NCBI GenBank assembly: GCA_910587165.1
Contig: CAJUKP010000032.1
Span: forward strand, 1-20,327
From: an uncultured Duncaniella sp.
GTDB taxonomy: Bacteria > Bacteroidota > Bacteroidia > Bacteroidales > Muribaculaceae
Length of the DNA: 20,327 bases
Direction: 5' to 3'
Shown here: piece after piece, positions 8,369-15,630 of the stretch
Numbering within the stretch: position 1 is the stretch's first letter
Layout of the letters: the number at the start of each line of letters is the position of its first letter
Program-made: the position numbers and the translations under genes
Notes under the pieces: model-generated
The model's database searches: none
What the model was told of the DNA's origin: nothing
The model's input: the letters and a program-made list of their open reading frames with translations, nothing else

Positions 8369-8568
8369 GTTACCGATCAGGACGAGGGTACAGAAGAACA
8401 AAGGGACAAAAGAAACAAATTTTTTTATAAGTCAACCCAATTCAGATATAGCGAATAATTAAGTCAACCTCTTTCAGAAAACGATACTGATGAATCAGAG
8501 GCCCGGCAAATTTAAGAATCTGTTTCTTTTGTCCCTTTGTTCTTCTGTACCCTTGTCTGGTCGGTAAC
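8369..8568. repeat. Palindromic element, copy 1 (long inverted repeat)
   Basis: The left arm (8369-8416) and right arm (8522-8568) are inverted copies of about 48 bases, differing by two substitutions and one missing base. The outer ends are GTTACC/GGTAAC. The arms flank a 105-base AT-rich centre that begins with AAATTTTTTTAT. The same element, with related arms and the same start to its centre, recurs at 15471-15625. It encodes no convincing protein, although a shadow frame through the left arm runs into queF. It sits upstream of both the queF promoter and the susC promoter. A short non-coding mobile element (MITE/REP-like) or a structured regulatory palindrome would fit. Confidence 0.85.
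8428..8478 (+). repeat. Two direct repeats TAAGTCAACC-N3-TTCAGA, 32-base spacing
   Basis: Positions 8428-8446 and 8460-8478 both read TAAGTCAACC, three differing bases, then TTCAGA. The start-to-start distance is 32 bases, about three helical turns. They lie in the centre of palindromic element copy 1. Element copy 2 retains only TTCAGATATA from this unit. They could be tandem binding sites or simply an internal duplication. Confidence 0.6.
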
Positions 8569-8585
8569 TTTCACGTCGCTTAGGG

Positions 8586-8698
8586 TGTCATAAATGTTAA
8601 AAATCAATGGACTTCACTTTCATTTTGTCATGAATTTTGCAGAAAATTTAGCCAAAATGAATTGATAAATGTGATTTTTAACATTATTTTGCATGACA
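8586..8698. repeat. Imperfect inverted repeat upstream of the susC promoter
   Basis: ATGTTAAAAATCA (8594-8606) is the exact reverse complement of TGATTTTTAACAT (8672-8684). The pairing extends outward to TGTCAT (8587-8592) and ATGACA (8693-8698) after a bulge. Inside it, TCATTTTG (8620-8627) pairs with CAAAATGA (8653-8660). The structure ends 27 bases before the putative -7 box of susC. It differs in sequence from the palindromic element next to it. It may be an operator region or a relic of an element. Confidence 0.6.
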
Positions 8699-8725
8699 AA
8701 CATTAACGTATATCTAAAAAAGTGT

Positions 8726-8733
8726 TACTTTTG
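8726..8733 (+). promoter_or_regulatory. Putative -7 element of the susC-susD promoter
   Basis: TACTTTTG matches TAnnTTTG, but the position 20 bases upstream reads ATTA rather than TTTG, so the -33 box is poor. This would fit a promoter needing an activator. Transcription from here gives a leader of about 138 bases before the susC ATG at 8879. Confidence 0.5.
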
Positions 8734-8752
8734 CAACCGATATGGGATAACT

Positions 8753-8839
8753 ATGTCCAGAAGTGTATGGATTACACTCAAAATCAAGGACAAACACAGT
8801 GAGGCTCCAGATCGACCGCAAACGAACAATCAATCATAA
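8753..8839 (+). other. Possible 28-residue upstream ORF in the susC leader
   Basis: An ATG at 8753 opens a frame of 28 codons (begins MSRSVWITLKIKDK) that closes with TAA at 8837-8839, 39 bases before susC. It would begin about 13 bases into the transcript predicted from the -7 box at 8726-8733. No ribosome-binding site or recognisable family is seen, and a frame this short can occur by chance. Confidence 0.15.
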
Positions 8840-8878
8840 AATATCAATATTCATTATTTCGTTTTTTAACTATTAGGT

Positions 8879-11800
8879 ATGAAAAAGCTGTTTCTTCTTC
8901 TTGCGGCCCTCATCACCTTCTCCATCAATGTCATGGCGCAGGATCAGCGCGTGACCGGAGTGGTAGTAGGCGCCGACAACGGTGAACCCCTGGTGGGCGC
9001 AACCGTTATGGGAGTGGGCACGAGCGTCGGAACCGTCACAGACATCGACGGTAACTTCTCTCTCAACATCCCTGCGAAAGTCAAGAAATTATCCGTTTCC
9101 TATGTGGGAATGGAGACCAAGGAGGTTCTCGCAACCCCCGGAATTCCCATGACAATTGCACTTGACAACTCAAATGTGCTCGACGAGGTGATCACCGTTG
9201 CCTACGGTACCGCCAAGCGTTCGGCCTTCACCGGTTCCGCTTCAGTGCTCGATGCATCTGAGATCGAATCCGTGCAGGTTTCCAACCCTGTCGAGGCTCT
9301 CAAGGGCAAGGTTTCCGGTGTACAGCTTAACTCAGCTTCCGGCGCTCCCGGTTCGAGCCCCACAATCCGCATCCGTGGTATCTCTTCGATCAGTGCAGGA
9401 AATGCTCCTCTCATCGTGGTGGACGGCACACCTTATTCAGGTGACCTCAACAATATCTCCTCACAGGATATCGAGAGCATGACTGTGCTCAAGGATGCCG
9501 CTTCCAACGCCCTCTATGGTGCCCGTGGTGCCAACGGTGTGATCCTCATCACCACCAAGAAGGGTAAGGGTGATGCCAAGGTGACATTTGATGCCAAGTG
9601 GGGTAGCAACCAGCGCGCCACAAAGGACTACGATGTAATCACAAATCCCCGTCAGTATTACAACACATACGCCTGGGCTCTTGTCAATGGTCAGAGAGCC
9701 AACGGTGTGACCGATCAGGCTGCCATACTTGACTATGTCCGCAAGAATCTTATCGGTGGTGACACTAAAGATGATTCATACGGCCTTCTCTACAATGTGT
9801 TCACAGCTCCTGAAGGTGAGGAACTCGTCGGTGAGGATTTCCGCCTTAATCCCAATGCCACAGTAGGTCGTCTTGTCACCGGTGCAGACGGACTTGACTA
9901 TTGGCTTCAGCCTGACAGCTGGCGTGATGAGGCATACGGCAACGCACTGCGTCAGGAATATAACCTCAGCGTTTCACAGGCTAACGACCGTGGTTCGTTC
10001 TATATCTCCGCAAGCTACCTCAACAACGAGGGTATCGTGCAGAATACCAATCTCGAGCGCTTCACCGGCCGTCTTTCCGCTGATCTTCAGGCCAAGCCCT
10101 GGCTCAAGGTCGGTGCCAACATGAGCTACACCCACTTCTCCAACAAGGCTCTTCCTGATGAAGGTGATACAGCAAGCTCAGGCAACGTATTTGCTGTGGC
10201 CAATCAGATTGCCCCCATCTATCCTCTTTGGGTACGTGACGGCAACGGTGTGATCATGACCGATGCCAACGGCATTAAGATGATGGACTATGGTGACGGT
10301 ATGAATGCAGGCCTCACACGTCCTATCTTCTCCAACGCCAACCCGATTCAGGCTACACGCCTTGACGTTGACAAGGCTGAGGGCAACGCCTTCAATGCAA
10401 ACGGTTTCGCTGAGATCCGTTTCCTCCGTGACTTCAAGTTTACAACAAACAACTCCGTGAGCGTCGATGAGACCCGCAACAATAGTGTGACTAATCCGTT
10501 CTATGGAATGTATGCAACCCAGAACGGTATGGTGACTGTGGCCCATCAGCGTATTATTGACTATACATACCAGCAGCTTCTCAACTGGACCCGCCAGTTC
10601 GGCGACCATAACCTCAGTGTTCTCCTCGGTCATGAGAACTATTGGCAGAAATCTTATGTCGTGGCCGGAAATTCTGTTAATATGCTTCTTCCGAGCAATG
10701 AGGAACTCTCAGGTGCCATACAGTCGCAGAACAACACTTCTTATGTAACCAATTACAATAACGAAGGTTGGCTCGGACGTGCAAACTATGACTATAACGG
10801 CAAATATTTCGCGAGCGCTTCCTTCCGCCGTGATGCTTCATCACGCTTCCATCCGGATCACCGTTGGGGTAGCTTCTGGTCACTCGGAGGCGCATGGATC
10901 ATCAGCAAGGAGAGCTTCTTCAACGCTCCCTGGATTGATATCCTTAAGATCAAGGCTTCATACGGTGAGCAGGGTAATGATAATATCGGTAATTACCGGT
11001 ACGTCAATACCTATACTATCACAGGTGTGAAGGATGAGACCGGCGCTCTGCATCCTGCGGCAGTGCCCGAGACCATGGGTAATAAAAATATTACCTGGGA
11101 GAAAAATGGCAACTTCAACGCCGGTGTCGATTTCAGCTTCTGGAACGAGCGTCTTTCCGGTACTGTGGAGGGATTCGTGCGTAACACCACCGATATGCTC
11201 TCTTTCTTCCCCCTTCCCACCAGTTTCGGCTACAGCGGCTACTACAAGAATGTCGGCAATATGTCAAACCGTGGTTTTGAGATTGATCTCAAGGGTGATA
11301 TTATCCGCAACAAGAATGTGACATGGAGCGCCAACATCAATATGACATGGTATAAGAACAAGATCACCAAACTTCCCGAGTGGAGCAAGACCGGAGGTTG
11401 TGACGGAGTTCAGGGCTACTCATCCGGCTCATACTTCTTTGGTGAGGGAGAATCGCTTTATACCTTCCGTATGCCTAAATGGGCAGGTGTAGATCCTGAG
11501 ACCGGTGTTGCTCAGTGGTGGATGGATTCCAAGGATGAAAATGGAAAGACTATCCAGGTGAAAACTGATGATTACTCAAAGGCTACCTATCACCTCTGTG
11601 GAACTGCTCTTCCTGATGTATATGGTGGTTTCGGAACCTCTGTCAACGCTTTCGGATTTGATTTCTCGATTGACTTCACTTACCAGATCGGAGGCCAGGT
11701 TTACGATAGCTCATACGCAAGTCTTGTATCCTCGATCACACAGTCCTCTCGCGGTACAGCAATCCACAAGGATGTTCTCAAGGCCTGGACACCTGAGAAT

Positions 11801-12103
11801 AAAAACAGCAGCATACCCCGTTTCGCCTACGGTGACGAGTACTTCTCGGGAACATCCGACCGCTTCCTGACAAGTGCAAGCTACCTCGCGCTCCAGAGCA
11901 TCAACTTCGGCTATACCCTTCCTTCGAAAATCACCCGCAAGATCGACGTCGATCGTGTCCGCATCTATATGAGCGCTGACAATGTTGCCCTTTGGTCGAA
12001 GCGTCAGGGCCTTGACCCCCGCCAGTCCATCACAGGTGCGGCTTCGAATGCATACTATGCCCCCATCCGTACTATCTCGGGCGGTATCAATATCTCCTTC
12101 TAA
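8879..12103 (+). CDS. SusC/RagA-family TonB-dependent outer-membrane transporter
   Basis: This 1074-residue outer-membrane transporter would import a glycan or other large nutrient together with its SusD partner, powered by TonB. The signal peptide is residues 1-20 (cleavage VMA-Q). A carboxypeptidase-regulatory-like domain (about 21-100) carries the usual GxV...GEPLVGATVMGVGTSVGTVTDIDGNF pattern in pieces. The TonB-box region LDEVITVAYGT is at 101-111. The plug domain (about 112-228) holds ALKGKVSGVQL, IRIRGISSI, PLIVVDGTPY and ALYGARGANGVILITTKKG. A 22-strand-type barrel follows and ends GGINISF with the terminal aromatic. There is no FecR-interaction domain at the N-terminus, so it is not an ECF-sigma signalling type. 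susD follows after 27 bases. The substrate cannot be predicted. Confidence 0.97.
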   Translation: MKKLFLLLAALITFSINVMAQDQRVTGVVVGADNGEPLVGATVMGVGTSVGTVTDIDGNFSLNIPAKVKKLSVSYVGMETKEVLATPGIPMTIALDNSNVLDEVITVAYGTAKRSAFTGSASVLDASEIESVQVSNPVEALKGKVSGVQLNSASGAPGSSPTIRIRGISSISAGNAPLIVVDGTPYSGDLNNISSQDIESMTVLKDAASNALYGARGANGVILITTKKGKGDAKVTFDAKWGSNQRATKDYDVITNPRQYYNTYAWALVNGQRANGVTDQAAILDYVRKNLIGGDTKDDSYGLLYNVFTAPEGEELVGEDFRLNPNATVGRLVTGADGLDYWLQPDSWRDEAYGNALRQEYNLSVSQANDRGSFYISASYLNNEGIVQNTNLERFTGRLSADLQAKPWLKVGANMSYTHFSNKALPDEGDTASSGNVFAVANQIAPIYPLWVRDGNGVIMTDANGIKMMDYGDGMNAGLTRPIFSNANPIQATRLDVDKAEGNAFNANGFAEIRFLRDFKFTTNNSVSVDETRNNSVTNPFYGMYATQNGMVTVAHQRIIDYTYQQLLNWTRQFGDHNLSVLLGHENYWQKSYVVAGNSVNMLLPSNEELSGAIQSQNNTSYVTNYNNEGWLGRANYDYNGKYFASASFRRDASSRFHPDHRWGSFWSLGGAWIISKESFFNAPWIDILKIKASYGEQGNDNIGNYRYVNTYTITGVKDETGALHPAAVPETMGNKNITWEKNGNFNAGVDFSFWNERLSGTVEGFVRNTTDMLSFFPLPTSFGYSGYYKNVGNMSNRGFEIDLKGDIIRNKNVTWSANINMTWYKNKITKLPEWSKTGGCDGVQGYSSGSYFFGEGESLYTFRMPKWAGVDPETGVAQWWMDSKDENGKTIQVKTDDYSKATYHLCGTALPDVYGGFGTSVNAFGFDFSIDFTYQIGGQVYDSSYASLVSSITQSSRGTAIHKDVLKAWTPENKNSSIPRFAYGDEYFSGTSDRFLTSASYLALQSINFGYTLPSKITRKIDVDRVRIYMSADNVALWSKRQGLDPRQSITGAASNAYYAPIRTISGGINISF

Positions 12104-12130
12104 TAATACACCTTCACAGAATATACAGAA

Positions 12131-13780
12131 ATGAAGAATATATTTAAAGCAACCCTCCTGCTTGGCCTTGCTTCCTCGATGGCCCTTACCGGCTGTATCG
12201 ACGAGGTGGAGCCCACCAATGGTGTGACACAGGATCAGCTTGATTCTTCCATCAAGGCGGGAGAGGCGACAGTCTATGCCATCCCCGCCAATATGGTGGA
12301 GTTTGACGACAGATTTGATGTTCACGTTTGCTTCGGTTATCCCGCGATGATGCAGATTCTTGACCGTCTGCTTGACGAGATGGTATGCGCCAAGTCGGGA
12401 ACAAGCTACAACCAGTGGTCGGCATTTGAACGCGCCGTACTCACAGAGGATCATCTTTATCCACAGATTGTCTGGACTTTCTACTCCAAGCAGATTCTTG
12501 TCTGCAACAATGCTCTAGCTACCTATCCTGAGAGTATAGAGAGCGAAGAGGGCAAGGGTGCCCGCGCCAAGGCTCTCGCCTATCGTGTGATGATCATGCT
12601 TGATGCAGCCCGCCTGTTCGAGTTCCTCCCCAACGAGAAGACTTCGAATATAACAAGTGCAGGAAATGATATCCTCAACTATACCATACCGGTAGTGACT
12701 GAAAACACAACTGAGGAGGAAGCTCGTAATAATCCCCGTGTGAAGCATGACGATATGGTGACTTTCCTTCTGAATGACCTCAAATATGCTGAGGAGAACA
12801 TAGAGAAGTCTACCTTTAAATCAAATCTTCTTCCCGATCTTGCCGCTGTGTATGGTCTCTATGCCCGTCTCTATATGTGGGATGAGAATTATGCCAAAGC
12901 TGCTGAATATGCACGCAAAGCCATTGATACTTCCAAAAAGACTCCTCTTACAGAAGATGCATGGACAGATACCAAGACCGGTTTCAATTCGTTCGGCAAT
13001 AGCTCATGGATCTGGGGAATGCAGCTCTCTGATGAAACCAGTGCAGTGCTTACCGGTATCTGTAACTTCACATCAATGGTGTCACCCGAGACCACTTACG
13101 GCTATGCCGGTGTTGGTGCAGGAGCTTATCCCTCGGTTGGTGATGCATTCTATCGTCGTGTCAACAACAATGACTGGCGTAAGTCTTCATGGGTTCCTAA
13201 CTCAGCAAATCTTGCTCAGGTTTCAAAACTGAAACTTATCCGTTACAGCACTCTTGCTGAAAAACGAGCATTCTGTAATAACTTTGAGTATGCATCTGTG
13301 AAATTCCGCCCCGGAGAAGGTAACTGCACGGATTATTCCGTTGCATCTGCCACTGCAATTCCCCTCATGCGAGTTGAGGAAATGCACTTCATCGAGATCG
13401 AGGCAACAGCCCATAGCAATGCTCCCGAGGGTAAGAAAATGCTTGAGAATTTCATGAACACCTATCGCATGAGATCGGGCACTTATACCTGCGCGGCTAC
13501 AGATCCGGAGGCTATTATTGAAGAGATCTCGTTCCAGAAGCGCGTAGAGCTCTGGGGTGAGGGTCAGAACTTCTTCGATGTAAAGCGTCTCGGTTATTCC
13601 GTGACACGTGGTTATGAGAAGAACAACTTCTATGAGGCTTGCCGCTTCAACACCAACGGACGTCCCGCATGGATGAATATGCCCTTTGTCAAGATCGAGG
13701 GTGAGAACAACAAGGCTCTTGACGGTTGGAACAACCCCGGCGTATACGGATTGTATCAGCCCGTGACAGAGTTTGATTGA
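12131..13780 (+). CDS. SusD/RagB-family nutrient-binding lipoprotein
   Basis: This 549-residue surface lipoprotein forms the lid over its SusC partner and binds the nutrient. The signal peptide ends in the lipobox LTGC with the lipidated cysteine at 22, followed by acidic residues (IDEVE) as in surface-exported lipoproteins. TPR-like helices with SusD patterns follow, for example ARAKALAYRVMIMLDAARLF and AAVYGLYARLYMWDENYAKA. The typical C-terminal segment FQKRVELWGEGQNFFDVKRL is also present. It is translated from the same transcript as susC. A strong hairpin 30 bases after the stop probably ends the transcript. No CAZyme, sulfatase or peptidase follows, so the cognate substrate is unknown. 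Confidence 0.95.
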   Translation: MKNIFKATLLLGLASSMALTGCIDEVEPTNGVTQDQLDSSIKAGEATVYAIPANMVEFDDRFDVHVCFGYPAMMQILDRLLDEMVCAKSGTSYNQWSAFERAVLTEDHLYPQIVWTFYSKQILVCNNALATYPESIESEEGKGARAKALAYRVMIMLDAARLFEFLPNEKTSNITSAGNDILNYTIPVVTENTTEEEARNNPRVKHDDMVTFLLNDLKYAEENIEKSTFKSNLLPDLAAVYGLYARLYMWDENYAKAAEYARKAIDTSKKTPLTEDAWTDTKTGFNSFGNSSWIWGMQLSDETSAVLTGICNFTSMVSPETTYGYAGVGAGAYPSVGDAFYRRVNNNDWRKSSWVPNSANLAQVSKLKLIRYSTLAEKRAFCNNFEYASVKFRPGEGNCTDYSVASATAIPLMRVEEMHFIEIEATAHSNAPEGKKMLENFMNTYRMRSGTYTCAATDPEAIIEEISFQKRVELWGEGQNFFDVKRLGYSVTRGYEKNNFYEACRFNTNGRPAWMNMPFVKIEGENNKALDGWNNPGVYGLYQPVTEFD

Positions 13781-13810
13781 TCCGCCAGAAAACTCTGACA
13801 AATACCTATA

Positions 13811-13851
13811 ACCGGCCCCCGTTCATCAACTGAAGATGAACGGGGGCCGGT
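13811..13851. terminator. Bidirectional hairpin terminator between susD and the adenylation-domain gene
   Basis: A perfect 17-base-pair GC-rich stem (ACCGGCCCCCGTTCATC, 13811-13827, with 13835-13851) closes a 7-base loop. It sits between convergent genes, 30 bases after the susD stop and 20 bases after the minus-strand gene's stop. No T-run follows on either strand, so it may act as a barrier or 3'-end protector as well as a terminator. Confidence 0.8.
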
Positions 13852-13871
13852 GTGTTCATAAGCCTCGGTGT

Positions 13872-15362
13872 TCACGATGCGCTTGCGGTGATGTCTTTCA
13901 CCACCACAGGAAGCTCGTGGGGGTTTAGTGTTCCTGTCTCCGTGACCGGCAGGTGATGGAGAAGCACGAAGAATTCGGGTATCATGTATGACGGCAGATA
14001 CTGGGCCACACGGTTCTTGAGCCATGAGAGACTGAAGGATCTGGATGCAGGCACGACGTAGGCCACCAGATAGGCGCTGCCTTTCTCGTCGGTATAGTGG
14101 AGCACGGCGCATTCCTTGACCTCTCCGGACGCGACAAGGGCACGTTCGACCTCTCCGGTCACCACCCGTCGGCCGAGGATGTTGACCTCACTGTTCTTAC
14201 GGCGTTCGTAGACGAGATTGCCGTCGGGCAGACGGACACCTATATCGCCGGTGCGGGCCACGCGGGTGCCGTCGTCAAGCACAGCTATCTCCGAGAGCTG
14301 CTCCGCACGGTGGTCGCCTGTGAATGAATCGGCCACACCGTTTCCGGCAATGCATATCTCACCCTCCTCGCCCGGTGCGACGGGCGACAGGTTGTCATCG
14401 AGCAGAAGCACCTCCACCCCCTCACATTCCTTGCCGATCGGATAGCTTCCTGACGGCATGGGGCGGCCTGAGTTGCAGCAATAGATGGTGGACAGAGCTG
14501 TGGCGACCGACGGACCGTAGGTGTTGTAGACAGGCAGTTGTTCGGTGAGATGCTTAACTGAGGCGGCGTTGAGGGTGTCGCCTCCGCTTATGACCAGACG
14601 GAGAGTCAGCGGAAGAGCCGGGAGCGAATTGAGTTCCTGCATGAGATAGGGGAATCCGCTAATGATGGATACATACTGGTCATCGGCAAACCGGATCAGG
14701 GCCTCGGGATTGTTGCGGGTTGTCGCGGACGGGATGGCCAGTGTGGCGCCGTTCAGAATGGTGCCGAACACCTCCTCGATGAAGATATTGACTGTACAGG
14801 CTGAATATTGCAGAAGCACATCATCCTCGCTCACGGAGAAGAGTTTGCCGAATCTTTCGGCCATGGCGATCACCTGACGGTTGCCCACCATCACACCTGC
14901 GGGATAGCCGGAAGGTGAGCTGGAATAGAGTATGTAAGCGGCGCGGTCGGCATGACTGCGGTCGGGGAGAGCGTGGAGCGGTGGATCGACAAACAGACGC
15001 TGGTCGACGATGAGACGGGTGAAAGAGCTCACCACCGATGCATATTTTTCCTCAGTGATCACAAAGTCCACCCCGCTCTCGGTGAGGAAGCTCACGAGGC
15101 GTTCGGGAGGATAGTCGGGCTCGACGGCCACGAATGCGGCGCCGGCCTTGTTGATGGCAAGCAGTGAGGCTGTCATTTCCACACTGTGGTCCATCACCAC
15201 TCCCACGCGGGCGGGAATGAACGAGGGAAAACGTGCGATAAGGGAGTCAATCATGCGGTCGAGTCCTCCGCGGTTGACACATGAGCGTTCGTCAATTATG
15301 ACCGGACGTTCTGGGGCGGCAGTGACGAGCTCTTTGAAGCGTGAGTAAATCGTCGGTTCCAT
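13872..15362 (-). CDS. Stand-alone AMP-binding (adenylation-domain) protein with degenerate active site
   Basis: The 496-residue protein has the length and fold signatures of an NRPS-type adenylation domain without carrier or condensation domains. Recognisable cores are the A3-like ILYSSSPSGYPAGV (144-157), A5-like NTYGPSVAT (280-288), A7 RTGD (370-373), A8-like LGRRVVTGEVE (396-406) and the A10 region LPSYMIP (456-462) to PVTETGTLN (472-480). Four catalytic signatures differ. The PKG lysine is A155, the FDxS aspartate that binds the substrate amino group is S187 (YSAC), the A5 glutamate after YGP is V286, and the A10 catalytic lysine is T478. It may be inactive, use a non-amino-acid substrate, or be a nucleotide-binding pseudoenzyme. 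It lies downstream of serine palmitoyltransferase on the same strand, separated by 268 bases holding a palindrome; no TAnnTTTG promoter of its own is apparent. Confidence 0.8.
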   Translation of the reverse strand: MEPTIYSRFKELVTAAPERPVIIDERSCVNRGGLDRMIDSLIARFPSFIPARVGVVMDHSVEMTASLLAINKAGAAFVAVEPDYPPERLVSFLTESGVDFVITEEKYASVVSSFTRLIVDQRLFVDPPLHALPDRSHADRAAYILYSSSPSGYPAGVMVGNRQVIAMAERFGKLFSVSEDDVLLQYSACTVNIFIEEVFGTILNGATLAIPSATTRNNPEALIRFADDQYVSIISGFPYLMQELNSLPALPLTLRLVISGGDTLNAASVKHLTEQLPVYNTYGPSVATALSTIYCCNSGRPMPSGSYPIGKECEGVEVLLLDDNLSPVAPGEEGEICIAGNGVADSFTGDHRAEQLSEIAVLDDGTRVARTGDIGVRLPDGNLVYERRKNSEVNILGRRVVTGEVERALVASGEVKECAVLHYTDEKGSAYLVAYVVPASRSFSLSWLKNRVAQYLPSYMIPEFFVLLHHLPVTETGTLNPHELPVVVKDITASAS

Positions 15363-15450
15363 AGTAGTTTTTTTAGCATCATTTATACTATAACACTATG
15401 GTTTTTCCGAGAGTTTAGCGACGGATAGTTAAAAATGAGGTAAAAATTCC

Positions 15451-15625
15451 GTTACCGATCAGGACAAGAAGTTACCGATCAGGACAAGGGTACAAAAGAA
15501 CAAAAGTTCAAAAGAAACAAATTTTTTTATTTTTGTTCAGATATAATCAGTCTGATAAGTCTGAATCAAAAAAATATGTTTCTTTTGAACTTTTGTTCTT
15601 TTGTACCCTTGTCCTGATCGGTAAC
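15451..15625. repeat. Palindromic element, copy 2, with doubled left end
   Basis: The arms 15471-15518 and 15578-15625 are perfect inverted copies over 48 bases, enclosing a 59-base AT-rich centre. The first 20 bases are preceded by a near-identical tandem copy (15451-15470), so the left terminus GTTACCGATCAGGACAAG occurs twice. The centre can extend the hairpin: ATTTTTTT pairs with AAAAAAAT, and TTCAGA (15537-15542) pairs with TCTGAA (15560-15565). It lies in the gap between the spt stop codon (15631, only 5 bases away) and the adenylation-domain gene. It is related to copy 1 at 8369-8568. A readthrough transcript would form a long stem, so it may also act as an spt terminator. Confidence 0.9.
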
Positions 15626-15630
15626 TTTTC

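Noticed and set aside
8285..8401. QueF extension beginning MFFCTLVLIG
   Set aside because: It crosses the consensus promoter and the palindrome arm; a similar peptide appears wherever the palindrome is translated.
8369..8568. CRISPR array or transposase-bearing insertion sequence
   Set aside because: There are only two inverted arms, no regular direct repeats with spacers, no cas genes and no transposase frame inside.
8624..8640. Sigma-54-like site TTGTCATGAATTTTGCA upstream of susC
   Set aside because: The -12 half is good, but the nearly invariant GG of the -24 half is GT, and it lies over 200 bases from susC inside an inverted repeat.
11711..12454. Minus-strand open frame of 247 residues across the susC/susD junction
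   Set aside because: Antisense to both genes with no promoter, no family resemblance and Cys/His-rich random composition.
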